DNA of 64,000 nt from Zelopaecilomyces penicillatus (GCA_005765155.1 VCCP01000005.1:62001-126000); one strand, 5' to 3'; shown: positions 50,003 to 60,406, numbered from the stretch's first letter. Numbers and translations: made by a program. The notes: a model not told the origin generated them from the letters alone.

Positions 50003-51418
50003 CTAACCTCCTCGCCCTCGTCCTCTCCCACCTCTCCCTCTACCCCTTCCACGTCCACCACCACCGCCACCACCACCTCTCTTCCCACCCCGCCCTCTCC
50101 CTCTTCCCCCATTACTATCAAATCGCTCATACAGCTTCTCCTCGCCAAACGCCCCCTCACCAAACCTCATAAAGTTCACCAACCCTCGATCTACTACAGC
50201 AACCAGCACGTTTCGGTGCCCATGCTTCAACCGCTGATAGAGCTTTCCGGGACCTTGCCACATCTCTGGCGCCGGGTCGTATGGGGTCGCCTCTAGCAGA
50301 GTGCCGATTTGCTCCAGCGTAGGCACAAACGTCTCGTATGTGTCCGTCACGGCGATGCGGAAGTCTGGTGGTGGCGGTTTCTTCTTGGAGAAACCCGTGG
50401 CTCCGGGCTTCCAGACGTGGAAATGGACCCGGAAGGGCTCTTCTGGCGGCGTGTGATTAGGAGTTGCGGGAGTTGAGATCGGAGCGAGGGGATTGTGGCG
50501 TGGTAAAAGTGCTAGTCGTTGGTAAACTGATCGGTATCCTCGATAGAGACCCGGCTCTATAAGAGGGCCGAATGGTTTTTGTTTTGGCTGTCCCTCCCAA
50601 TTGAGAATCGAAAAGAACCATTGCCACAGAGTCATTGGCGGAGGGGCGACAGGCTCCAGTTGCTCTTCGAGAGGCGCTCGCATGATGATGTATCCCGCCC
50701 TCTTCAAATGCGTAAAGACCTGGTATTTGGGCAGCGTGATTTTCCCCCTCTCCCCTTCAAAGCCGATAAAGATCGAGTATGCCGACTCCAAACTGAGCGG
50801 TATCCCCGCATCATAGTCGTTTATACCAAAGCCTTTCCTGATTTGCGAACTTGACGGGCTTCCCCTAGGCAACAATTCCTCAAACTCCATCCAAGGCCAC
50901 CATAGATCCACTGTGCCCCGTTCAATCAGATAGAGCGCCTCTTCTGGCAGCAACCACAGCTTGCCTATGCCGAGCTGCTCCTTGCTCCCGATGGCAACCC
51001 TTCCGATATCCTTCATCCAGCTGCCCCGCTCGTGCTCCATGACCACAACTCTGTCCTTGAGCCACATGCCCTCGTAGTCGGTGGCAACATTCTGCTCGTC
51101 TATCCACCAGTCTGGGAAGCAAAAGCCCCGAGTCCAGTTGTCTGGGCGGTGCGTCCTCGTGTAACTCAGCACGTCTTCGAGCGCCCTTCTGCTTTGCTCG
51201 AGCGCGCTGTGCTGTGACCTTGTACCGTGCTGCTCAAAGTCTTTTTCACCCTTGCGGATTGTCTTGCTTGAGACGCCCTTCTTTTCGAACATGGATGCGA
51301 ACAGATTGTAGTCGGGCATTTCGTCTTCCATGGTTTCCTCTGCGGTCGGTGTGTTTTCACCCTCCGTCGCAGCGATGGCGACCCCCTCGAGGGGATTATC
51401 ATCGTCGTCAAGAGGCAT
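50003..51418 (-). CDS. SEN54: tRNA-splicing endonuclease subunit Sen54
   Basis: Structural subunit of the nuclear Sen2/Sen15/Sen34/Sen54 complex that cuts introns out of pre-tRNAs. It is a single exon of 471 residues from the ATG at 51418 (MPLDDDDNPLEG). An upstream in-frame TTG is ignored. After an acidic start comes the Sen54 N-terminal domain: PDYNLFASMF, then IRKGEKDFEQHGTRSQ and a helix with LEDVLSYTRTH, followed by W-rich segments (WTRGFCFPDWW; LWWPWMEF). The C-terminal half ends in a fold with VAVVDRGLVNFMRFGEG. The final ~36 residues are nearly pure Gly and Arg (RGRGG repeats), an extension not needed by the core fold and perhaps RNA-binding. An intron-containing tRNA gene starts 435 bp upstream on the opposite strand. 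Confidence 0.9.
   Translation of the reverse strand: MPLDDDDNPLEGVAIAATEGENTPTAEETMEDEMPDYNLFASMFEKKGVSSKTIRKGEKDFEQHGTRSQHSALEQSRRALEDVLSYTRTHRPDNWTRGFCFPDWWIDEQNVATDYEGMWLKDRVVVMEHERGSWMKDIGRVAIGSKEQLGIGKLWLLPEEALYLIERGTVDLWWPWMEFEELLPRGSPSSSQIRKGFGINDYDAGIPLSLESAYSIFIGFEGERGKITLPKYQVFTHLKRAGYIIMRAPLEEQLEPVAPPPMTLWQWFFSILNWEGQPKQKPFGPLIEPGLYRGYRSVYQRLALLPRHNPLAPISTPATPNHTPPEEPFRVHFHVWKPGATGFSKKKPPPPDFRIAVTDTYETFVPTLEQIGTLLEATPYDPAPEMWQGPGKLYQRLKHGHRNVLVAVVDRGLVNFMRFGEGAFGEEKLYERFDSNGGRGRGRGGKRGGGGGGGGRGRGRGRGGRGRGRGG
50006..50113 (-). repeat. Sequence encoding a Gly/Arg-rich C-terminal tail of Sen54
   Basis: GGN/CGN-rich reverse-strand sequence encodes the RGRGG-like tail. The sequence is repetitive, so it may vary in length. 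Confidence 0.8.
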
Positions 51419-51852
51419 ATCGCAGGAGACTGAGCGGAATCTAGTCGATAGATTGTCGTTGAGCACTGTACTCTTCGTCAAGCCGAGATCGCAATTATCG
51501 CAATTATCGCCCAATGCTACCGCTTAGGCTCGAAGATTGGCCAACTGGAGTTTCCTCGGAGATCTACAATCTCTAGCTAAAGATCTAGATAGTCAAGTAA
51601 TTTTGCACAGAGCTTAAATATGGCGATGTGAACTCAAGTCGCGTGTGTTTCTCTCTTGTCTAACCAGGCGAATCCTCGTGAAAATGTTTGATATAGAGAA
51701 AGTCAAGCTCCAAAATATTGATAGCATCCTTGCAGGAATGCCTGGCGCTAAACAGGTGTGTGGTTGGTGGGGTAGTGTGTGCCTGAAGCATGTCGGCAAG
51801 CAAAGGTACTTGTAATGGTACTCATTCCCTGTCTGCCACCATCCATTCGTTA
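51419..51852. promoter_or_regulatory. Divergent region between SEN54 and tRNA-Leu
   Basis: Should carry the SEN54 promoter (leftward) and upstream elements of the tRNA gene. A direct GCAATTATC repeat lies at about 51491-51509. Nothing else is recognised. Confidence 0.5.
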
Positions 51853-51952
51853 GCGAGTCTGGCCGAGTGGTTAAGGCGTTGTGTTTAGGTAGCATCATTT
51901 ACTTGAACCGCAATGGGCATCGCCCGCGTAAGTTCGATCCTTACGGCTCGCA
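51853..51952 (+). tRNA. tRNA-Leu (anticodon UAG) with an 18-nt intron
   Basis: The acceptor stem GCGAGTC pairs with GGCTCGC, leaving A as discriminator. The D arm is GCCGAGTGGTTAAGGC, and the anticodon stem TTGTG pairs with CGCAA including one G-T pair. The loop reads TTTAGG, then the intron at 51890-51907, then C, so positions 34-36 are TAG and the intron sits in the standard place after position 37. G37 is usual for this leucine tRNA. The long variable arm (GGGC-ATC-GCCC) is typical of Leu, and the T arm is GTAAG-TTCGATC-CTTAC. The A box TGGCCGAGTGG and the B box around GTTCGATCC are intact. The intron should be a substrate of the Sen complex, whose Sen54 subunit is encoded next door. Confidence 0.93.
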
Positions 51953-51961
51953 ACGTTATAC

Positions 51962-51966
51962 TTTTT
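51962..51966 (+). terminator. RNA polymerase III terminator of tRNA-Leu
   Basis: T5 tract about 10 nt after the tRNA end, with a second T5 tract at 51971-51975. Confidence 0.8.
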
Positions 51967-51975
51967 GTCTTTTTG

Positions 51976-52801
51976 TGGCCTATAACTTCATTTAAGTTTT
52001 TTTTTCTCTTTCCATTTTTGTTGTCTTTTTCCTTTCTTTTTTAACTTTGTTGTGAAATTGGATGTAAACTTGAGACACCTTCCTTCACCCTCGGCCTTTT
52101 TAGACATTATGGATTGCAGTTCAGCCGGATACTTTGCAGGGTCTCATTAGACTTGAACCAGAACATCACCCGTCTCTTTAATCATCATGTTATTAAGTCA
52201 TATCAAGAATCGAAGTATAAAAAGAACCGAACAATAATAAAAAAGGCGTTCGCCAAAGTATTCCTAATCTTACTGACCCGTCCGGAAAACACCAATTGCC
52301 TATTTGCCATTCCTTCCCCTAATGCAAAGTCTCCAGGACTCCCCGAGACTACAAAGAGTCCTCCTACATAACGCCAATGGCAATGCCCGTTGTAATAAAA
52401 CTTTTCACCGTACTCAGCTTGGGTAATGAACCTGAAGCTACCAAACGCCTTTCGTGGGTATATATATATATATATATATATATATACCATCATTACTAGC
52501 GAGGGAGATGGCTAGCATCCACCTGATTGTTCGGTCCTGCGCATTGAGCTGTCTCCGAAACGCCAAAAAGACAGAAACATGCCGTTTCGTGCGACTCGCT
52601 TCTTGCCATATTTGTATTTGAGCACTTTTTCCTAGTTGTCCTTTCCTCTCGTCCTGTATGACGGATCGATGCACCCGCTCTGTCGCATTTCGATATTCGT
52701 GTCTCAGGAGGGAGAGAGCAGCCAGGGTTATGTCGAAGAACTACGTTCTGCATCTGAGCCTTGAATTGTGTTGTTTGTTTTTCTGAGTGCTGTTGTAAGG
52801 T
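51976..52801. other. Intergenic region: tRNA-Leu to arrestin 3' end
   Basis: Pyrimidine-rich sequence after the tRNA, then non-coding DNA with a (TA)14 microsatellite. No gene seen. Confidence 0.55.
52459..52486. repeat. TA microsatellite
   Basis: Fourteen perfect TA units. Confidence 0.9.
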
Positions 52802-54236
52802 TCACTCAATAAACGGCTTTTTCTGACCGCCCACCATGCACAAACCTAGTGCTCTTAATGAATCGCGATCGTTGGCCAGGATGATAGAGTGCGCCGGAAG
52901 CATGGGGTTATTCGGATCAACCTGCGCAGCCTCCTTTGCAGCTAGCTCGATGGCATCCATTTCTTCCTTGCAGCCTTGCTGATCAAGCGGGCATATAACA
53001 ATTGGCTGCCTCAGATTGAGATCTCGAGCGCCACTTAGTTGTACCTAAAACAGTTGCATCCCTGTTAGCGAAACTGCCAAGTGCTTCTAGATTGCGAAAT
53101 AACAGGAAAGAACATGGGGGTATAGGGGCGTGTGTCTACCTTGATATTGAGATAAAATTCGATTCTGTAGAGTGTCGAAGTAGTAGTGAAAGAGGCTACT
53201 TCATACAGGGGGAAGGAAGTTTTGCCCCTTTTAATAACACCGTCCGGATCCCTGAGGTCTTTGGAAGGGAATATGAGCCCAATGTTGGTCGCGTAGCCAG
53301 CCTCGGGCATTTTAGTCTTGACAACCTGTACCTGTTTTGATAGCTTGTTGATCTTCTTGGTGGGCTCGTCGCCTTCGGGGTTAAATGTAATCTCCTCTTC
53401 GATTGAAAGCGTAATTTTATCTATTGTCACTCTCTTCGCTTTGCTCATCCAGTCTAAATTTGGCGACAGCTTTATATAGACGGTAATGGGGTCGTTGGGG
53501 CCGTAGCTCCACCTTGGGAGGTTAACACCGAGATGGACGACATTGTCCGTTGTCACCAGTTTAGACTCTGGTTTGTTGTACATGCCAAATGTAGAGAGCG
53601 TATCGTAACGCTGCAGCGGCATGGGAAAGTTGTATTTGTATTGGTTGCTGTGGCCCTGCTGGACGGTAACCACCAGCTCGTAGTAGGTCTCGGCGGTTCG
53701 GTTGGGGAGTTGTAGCGACGCTGGAGGGATTCTCCGGTTGATCTCCTCACCACCTCGACCAAATGGTATGAAGAGGACAAAAGGTAGGTCCATGGCTATG
53801 ATACTCTCGGCATCCTTCCCTGACGAGCAGCGGAACAGCAACACCTCTTTGCCCACCACATCCGTTGTCTCCTTGCGCGGCGTGCCTAGATGTCGTTTGG
53901 CCAGGCTATCGGCGTCTGGGTGGATGGTCTCGCGCCGCTGAAGGCTGATCCGCACCAGCGAGACGGGCACTGGCATCGAAAAGCCCTGTCCGGGTCGGAT
54001 CTCGACTTTCCCCTCGATTCGCGGCTACCAGAAGGAGACACTCTGTTAGTATTTCTGGAGAAATGACACTCTCATCGCCATGCATGCCCCCTGGCGCGGG
54101 GGGAGGGGGGAGAAGGGTTGTTTCGAAGCTAGCATGCCAATCTACATACCAAGGTCGCAGAGATGCCTGGGTAGCCGACGAGAAAGTTGCTGTTCGGAGG
54201 GCCAGAGACCCTCACGCTGGCTGGCGCGACGGCCAT
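52802..54236 (-). CDS. Arrestin-like protein, LDB19/Art1-related
   Basis: Three exons (54236-54150, 54024-53140, 53044-52802) give 404 residues with all phases matching. The first intron has a GTATGT donor and a TACTAAC branch site. The protein opens MAVAPASVRVSGPPNSN and reads GYPGISATL across the first junction into PRIEGKVEIRPGQGFSM, a pattern I associate with the LDB19 arrestin N-terminal domain. An arrestin-C-like beta-sandwich follows, with YELVVTVQQG, LPRWSYGPNDPITVYIKLSP and FYLNIKVQLSGARDLNLRQPI. Alpha-arrestins usually adapt ubiquitin ligases to membrane transporters for endocytosis. I did not see a PPxY motif, so coupling to a Rsp5-type ligase is uncertain. The upstream frame is open but low in complexity, so the 54236 ATG is preferred. 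Confidence 0.8.
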
Positions 54237-55968
54237 GATGTCGTGGGTGCGTCCGCCACGACGGCTGCGTTGTTGGTGGTGGTGATGGAGGTGGCGGCGG
54301 CGTCGTCGGAGTTGAGGTCGCCAACAGAGCCGCGAGCAATCATATGCAGTTGGTTGCTTGGCTTTACAAACTCGCAAGACCTGGCCCGCTGGCTGAGTGA
54401 GCCCTCTCTGGCTTCTGCACCGGACTGATAAAAAAATATGTCGTGATGCGCCGCCGTCACACAAGGGCACGCAATGCCCAGATCGTCAGTCGGCCGGTCA
54501 GATTAGAGCGAGCTGAAGGTCAGCCAAGGTGGGGGTTTCTGGTAAGAGCGCTACGGTGTGACGGTGGGACGACTTTGTTGGAGCTTTGGTGTTTTGGGTA
54601 GCTGACGGCGTCGTTGTTCGTCTCCTATGAAGTTGGCAAAGCTCATGCGGCGCATTCAACGGCTCTGCGTTGAGATGGATCGGCGGTCGGCGCAGCACCC
54701 CCTTGTTTTTGATACTCCGGGAAGTTCTGCGCAAGAGGGATGTGGAATCTACGGAACCAGCCTGGAACAAAAAGAAAGAATAGGTAGTGAAGAGAGGATA
54801 ATTAGATGCATGTGCAGCCAGGCCTAGTGAATGCTTACTGAGCGGGAGGTCAGCTCACAGGTCCCGCGACCGTTGTAACTTGCGCGTACAGGGGCTGAAT
54901 CAGTGCCCTGATGTGCCAACAGCCACTGGCTGTAGTGGACTAAACTCTCTATTTGTAGGCTCTAATGTCGCTGATACAGGCCATGTGCCCGCCTCACTTG
55001 GGGATGTGGAAGTCTAATTACCACCACCAAACTGCAGACCACACCTTTAAACAGTGGTCATCCATGAAATCTACTAGCAATTGAAGCTTATTGCTCTGTG
55101 GGTCTAGTGACAGATATACTAGATAGAATACTAGAATACTAGAATCGATGATACAGGTACTTTGCACAGAGCCACTCACATCAACGTCGACACAACGGGG
55201 GGGAAGATCCCTGTACAGAAGTGCATCCTACCTATGCCATGACACAGCACAACGACGCGTGTAGAATGAGGCGCAACAACCATAGATCGTCAACCATGCT
55301 CTCTCACGCATTAATGAAAAGGCAAACACAACTCGGGTCCTTATGACTGCAACCACCCGAGTTGTCAAGGGAACAAAACAGGGTCTTCAAGACTCGTCGC
55401 TGTTGTTTGGGTGAGTCTGGTCTGTACTAGCCTTGTCTCACCACGCCCGCCCCCAGGTCCAAGCAAGGTTGTGGCGGCTGCATCCGTCCCATCATCGACA
55501 CCGTGTTTACATGTACGTACAAATGTGTACCAACTATGAATCATATTTTAACCGCCAGGCTCTGATGAAAACCCTGGAATCTGTTGGTGATGACTTCTGA
55601 TGCGGGCATGTAGGTATTACTCCGTGGGGTTACAGCAATGCAATGTGAAGCCGGACCAACTGCCGGAGTTTCTGCATCGCAGCCCCTCTCAATGGGCCTC
55701 ACCGTATATCATGGCATATTTGGCGGTGTTCCAAATGCGTGTTCCAACCCGCATGTGGCTCCCTGTGATTATCCTGGACACCACTGTAGTGCCAGAGTAG
55801 AGCGAAATGGAGACAGAGAGAGAATGCGCGCGCGCGTGACGTCTTGATGAGACTATCAATTGCCTGGTTTTCCCCATGAGCCCGACAACGGCGTTGATAG
55901 GCAATTGCGCATCCCTGCTCAACAGATGGGCCACTGTCGTGCACCCACCAAAGAGATGATTATTAGCT

Positions 55969-55992
55969 GATTGATTGATTGATTGATTGATT
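55969..55992. repeat. GATT tetranucleotide repeat
   Basis: Six perfect GATT units. Confidence 0.9.
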
Positions 55993-57550
55993 GTCTTGCA
56001 CAAGCTCGTAAACACCGTCTCACGACATTCTTTTACAACTAGTTGTCTTTCAACACACTTTTGGCAGTTTCAAACGCCAGCGTTCTGCTTGTAACACATG
56101 ACGACAGAGGGTCTGCGCCCCGGAACAGGGCTCGGGATCTAACAGGGCCGTTCAGCCAAGGCAGCCTGGCCTGCAGCTTACCCACCGTCGGCGCCAATCG
56201 TCATGTCAATCCTGTGGCGCGAGTCTCAACAAGCAGCCTGGGCTGATTCGTCATTTAATTATTCAAAGGGTGAATTCGGACCCAACCGAACTGGTTAGCT
56301 GACTGCTAAGATAAAGACACGATTCTGTCTCATGTATTGCACATCGAAGAGAGTTCATCTTCAGCCTTATCGCCCATCTGACCAGAACCGACAATTATTC
56401 ACCAGCCCCGTGGATGAAGCAAGATAATATGCAATATATAGTAAGACTGTTGAAGAAATACAATGTTGTTCTAGGATGAATATTTGATAATTTCGAAATT
56501 TTGCTAGCATTTTATTTATTGAATGTTAAACTAAATCTTCACCTGTAAGGTGATTTGGCAAGCTCAAGTCCCTGTTACAATCTATAACTTGAACCAGCAG
56601 TTCCTTCTGAATACTATGAATCTCATCTACTATTAGACGTAAGCCAAGTCAAGCAAGGCAATTCGGCACACATTATCAATATACATACACTCACTCTGCT
56701 TTCTCATTCTCCATCATCATTGCAGAAACTTCCATACTTTTGTCGCCTTGCACCCCATCTGCGCTCACTACCTCCGTTGTAACCAATTATAAGCACTAAA
56801 GCATTAGACAGACAAAATTCGTTGGTGGAGTTTGGTCAAGTGGACGCCCATCTGGCCTGCACAGCACGCGCTGCGGGCTGGTATGAGTTGATACTGAATC
56901 TGGTGGTTGACCAGGCAATTACCAACCTAGAAAATACAAAAATGGGTAAGGATGCTGTCTATTTGGCCATATTGTAGACAGCTTCGACGGGGAAATGAGT
57001 TCTCTTCGTCTGCTGCCCTCGTTTAAACAAGAGATGAAGGTGCGACGTGAGATTCAACGATACCGGAAGCGTTGCAACTTTGTTAAACTTCACTTTTCGA
57101 GGAGAGTTGGACAGCAGTATTGAACTTAGATGACAGCGCCTGCTAACACTAATGTATGGCCTAAGTTGTCTGGCAATTTCCCAAGCCCAAGTACCTAGAA
57201 GGCGATAGAACTTGACAAACTACGTATAGTAGTAAGACTGGACGATTTCTGACACGGACGAAGAGATTAATCCAGAAGAATTCATCAAAGAAGACGGAGA
57301 TCTGCCTAATATGGCAACTGCAAGGAAACACTTTGTTTCTGGCAAAGGATAGTACCAGTTATTTGGTGAGCGGGGAAGGAGGCGCAGTTAAGATGAGGTC
57401 GAGAGGGGTTCCCATGAATGAGTCACCTTGTAGAAGCATTTGCATTCATTTCTCAAATCTTCATTGAAATCTTTTGCAGAGAGCCAAAGGGGGACCGAAA
57501 AGGTCACACGGATTGATACCAAGTGAGCGACAGTAGTTGTTGGCCAAAAT

Positions 57551-57560
57551 GTATAAAGCA
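57551..57560 (+). promoter_or_regulatory. Possible TATA element of the methyltransferase gene
   Basis: GTATAAAGCA lies about 110 bp upstream of the chosen ATG, a reasonable distance for a fungal TATA box followed by a short 5' untranslated region. Confidence 0.4.
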
Positions 57561-57670
57561 GGAGCTTCCATACAGCATTGGATTTGTATCAACCTTGCCA
57601 CTCCTCAACCCAAGCAATATTCCACTCTTATCAAACATTTATCTTCACTTTGAGATCAAGAACAGCTGAA

Positions 57671-58768
57671 ATGCCCGCCTCTATGGATCTTCTCGATGTG
57701 GGATCAAACTACGCCGATTTGTTAGCGTCAGTTCAGGCCGCTTATACCAGGCGTGCCGCTACCTATGACGAGAGCAAATTCCACCAAGATCTGGCGTTTG
57801 ACTTTGCCAATGATTTCCTTGCTGGCTCGGACGACAAGCCCTTCCTTCATGCCTCATCCCATGTCCTCGATCTCTGTTGCGGCACCGGACTTGTCACTCA
57901 TCAATTTGTCTCCAAGATGATGTCCGACACCAGCTCCTTGGAAGGCAAGGGGCGTGGCCGTGTCGTCGGTGTTGACATGACCAAGGCCCTCATTGACCAG
58001 GCTCGCCTCAAGGCTTCGGCTCTCGAGCAAGAAATGCCAAAAGGACAACTCCCTGTTATGGAGTTTTATGAGGCCGATGTCACGCGCCTAATTGAGCAAG
58101 TCCCGCAACTTGAAAAGGGCTCTTTTGACCTTGTTAGCATTTGCTCTGCGGTTGTTCTGCTGAACTTCGAGTCCATCCCGCAGGCTATGGCCGATTGGAC
58201 CTCGTATCTTCGCCCTGGAGGCAAGCTACTCTTTGATATCCCAGGTCCTGGGAGCCAGCCCTTCGCTCATGGTAAGGCGATGGCCTCCATCTTTGGCGAA
58301 CGTGACATGAACGATGCAACGGCGCGCTGCTGGAGCAAAGGCGAACCTGGCCGCAAGGCGTGGACTAAGATATCCAGCGAGTGGATCAATAATGGCAACT
58401 CTCCAGCCGTCATTGAGGGAGCCGTCCAAGTAACCAATGAGCTGCTTGCCTATGGCTCTCCGTCGAGTATGACGGCTCCTGTGCTCAGGATCGAGAAACT
58501 CTTTCTCACCGACAAAGTCTACGACAGGCGCGTGCGCAAAACTACCTCAGAGTATCTCGAGTTTATCTGGAAGTTTTTGAGTGAGGGGCCCAGCCATTTC
58601 CATACTGAAGCCGTGAACGCGCAGCTGCTAGACCCAGAGGAGCGTAAGAAAATGAAGGCAAGGGTTCAACAGGCTATTTTAAACCTCGCCCAGGAACAAG
58701 GAGAAGAATCTGAGGGCTACGTTGATGAATTTCGGTTTTTTATTTGCCTTGTTGAACGTGTAGGATAG
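57671..58768 (+). CDS. SAM-dependent methyltransferase, class I
   Basis: Intronless gene of 365 residues starting at MPASMDLLDVG; an upstream TTG in frame was not used. Rossmann-fold motifs are in order: motif I VLDLCCGTG at 65-73, post-I VVGVDM at 98-103 followed by an ALIDQAR helix, a FDLVSICSAVVLL strand at 152-164, and LRPGGKLLFDI at 180-190. The arrangement resembles UbiE/methyltransf_11 small-molecule enzymes, with a C-terminal extension of about 170 residues that may form a lid. The substrate cannot be inferred. No polyketide, peptide or terpene synthase lies nearby in the window, so a metabolite cluster is not supported. The flanks are AT-rich (after about 56,300 and after 58,768), unlike the coding region, which suggests an accessory locus. 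Confidence 0.85.
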   Translation: MPASMDLLDVGSNYADLLASVQAAYTRRAATYDESKFHQDLAFDFANDFLAGSDDKPFLHASSHVLDLCCGTGLVTHQFVSKMMSDTSSLEGKGRGRVVGVDMTKALIDQARLKASALEQEMPKGQLPVMEFYEADVTRLIEQVPQLEKGSFDLVSICSAVVLLNFESIPQAMADWTSYLRPGGKLLFDIPGPGSQPFAHGKAMASIFGERDMNDATARCWSKGEPGRKAWTKISSEWINNGNSPAVIEGAVQVTNELLAYGSPSSMTAPVLRIEKLFLTDKVYDRRVRKTTSEYLEFIWKFLSEGPSHFHTEAVNAQLLDPEERKKMKARVQQAILNLAQEQGEESEGYVDEFRFFICLVERVG

Positions 58769-59251
58769 ACGTTCTTTTCTTTAACTACCTTATCTATTTT
58801 ATGTCGTCTGATTTATAAGTACAGTATTTACTGCTTATAAATAGTTGCAAAGGCTTTATAACCTAGTTCTATAAGGAAAACTAAATGTATATAGTATCCT
58901 ATAAGGACATAGGTATATGTACAAATTAGCATTTTATGTTAAGATAACTATCCTAAACTCAAGATTCAAGGTGTTTGTCATGGCGCTGCCTAGTTACCTA
59001 CTTAGGCTATGATGCCCCTCCCCACCCCTCCATTCGCTGCTTAATTAGGCTTAGCAGGTTTCTCCAGTGAGGTCTTATCTCGAAAAGTCCATCGCCAAGC
59101 GCCAATCGCCAATCCCTAATAATCGACAACCGCTAACCGCCAACCGTGCTTGACGTTGAAGAAAACCGCACGGCAAACGCAAACACAAACGTCCAAGCCG
59201 AGCCAAGTTGGATCCCAGCATTCCATAGAGGAGTGTACACCAAATTTCAAA
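58769..59251. other. AT-rich intergenic region and cyclophilin promoter
   Basis: Positions 58,780-58,990 are AT-rich with repeated CTATAAGGA-like words, as in degraded repeats. The right part carries two CCAAT boxes and then the 5' untranslated region of the cyclophilin gene. Confidence 0.5.
59102..59113 (+). promoter_or_regulatory. Tandem CCAAT boxes upstream of the cyclophilin gene
   Basis: CCAAT at 59102-59106 and 59109-59113, about 140-150 bp before the ATG, within a run of CCAA/CTAA-type words. CCAAT is the site of the fungal Hap/CBC complex; function is inferred. Confidence 0.5.
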
Positions 59252-59838
59252 ATGTCCGTCACGCTGCACACCTCGCTGGGCGATATCAAGCTCGAGGTGT
59301 TTTGCGAAAGCGTGCCGAAGACGGCTGAGGTGAGCTTGAGCTATTCCTATCAGCCCTGTCCAACCTATACTTTACTATCATTGCTCAGCTCCGTCTAATT
59401 GATGTGAACAAACAGAACTTTCTCGCCCTCTGCGCGTCTGGTTACTATGATCAGTCGCCCTTCCACCGCCTGATACCCAAGTTTATGGTGCAAACGGGTG
59501 CTCCCGCCGAGCCGACACCGGAGAACCCCAAGGGTGGACGCTCCATCTGGGGCGGCGCGTTCGAAGACGAGATCCGTCCGACGTTGCGACATAGCGGCCG
59601 TGGCATGTTGTCTATGGCGAACAAGGGTCCGGGTACCAATGGTTCGCAGTTCTTCATCACCTTTGACAAGGCGCCGCATCTGGATGGGCTCAACACCGTT
59701 TTCGCAAAGGTCATTGGCGACGAGGGCATGGCCACACTAGCCAAGATGGAGGGTATAGAGGTGGATAAGAAGAGCCGCCCCAAGGAGCCCTTTCGAATCG
59801 AAAAAATTACAATGCATGCGAATCCGCTCGCTGGCTAG
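59252..59838 (+). CDS. cyp10: Cyclophilin-type peptidyl-prolyl isomerase, PPIL3/Cyp10
   Basis: Two exons (59252-59329 and 59416-59838) give 166 residues, matching the PPIL3 family, which is associated with the spliceosome. The fold is a single cyclophilin domain starting MSVTLHTSLGDIKLEVF. Catalytic Arg44 is in FHRLIPKFMVQTG, and GTNGSQFFIT lies at about 99-108. At 114 a His occupies the position of the cyclosporin-contacting Trp of cyclophilin A, as is common in this subfamily, so drug affinity should be low. The intron donor is GTGAGC directly after the KTAE codons, and the acceptor leads into NFLALCASGYY. Identification is firm. Confidence 0.94.
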
Positions 59839-60406
59839 TCTTACCACGAACAGGCGGGCCCTTAAGGGTCGCTGAACATTCTATCAGAATATCATGTGCT
59901 GGGCACAAGACTCAAGTTGTTCGAGACACTTTGTCGAAACAATGAATCTCGAATCTCGGTTGGCCGATACTGAATCCGTGCCAGCCATATGACATATGGG
60001 ATTTAGCATTTGCGGTCACTATTGCGGCTCCTCGGACTGTGAAGCATGAACCTCATACGTACGACCGTGGTGAGCGCATCGAAGAGGGCTACCATCCACG
60101 GTAAAGGAACTAACGAGTAGTGACCCTACTGAGGGCCACGATGGACGCTCTAAAGTCGAATATATTTGCTATAGTGGGATATTTGACCTCATACTAAGCG
60201 AATGCTTGATATCAGCATATGCCTGAGTATTAGCAACACCTTCTTCCACGTTGGAATGTCCATAAAGAGAGGATCAGGCGATGGTTATCGAAAAAATTAT
60301 AATAATTCAGTAATCTCAAAATATAATACAACAAAACCCCCAGCGCTGTGCCGAATTCACCAAGAACCTCTAATCCATCTTTTAACCCGACCCAACAAAT
60401 TCATTA
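59839..60406. other. Convergent intergenic region
   Basis: About 570 bp between convergent genes. No RNA or protein gene recognised; see the rejected 5S-like words near 60055. Confidence 0.5.

Larger units (their letters stand above)
54237..57670. other. Gene-free interval between arrestin and methyltransferase genes
   Basis: About 3.4 kb. The left part holds the arrestin promoter. Short frames near 55,600-56,000 show no domain. A (GATT)6 repeat is present. From about 56,300 to 57,500 the DNA is clearly richer in A and T. The methyltransferase promoter includes GTATAAAGCA at 57551-57560, about 110 bp before its ATG. Confidence 0.5.

Noticed and set aside
51419..51514. N-terminal extension of Sen54 with two CDNC-like pairs
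   Set aside because: It starts at TTG and comes from a direct GCAATTATC repeat. The ATG at 51418 fits the family.
60045..60170. Words resembling 5S rRNA (ACGTACGACCGTGG)
   Set aside because: The internal control region and the rest of a 5S rRNA do not follow, and no complementary ends were seen.
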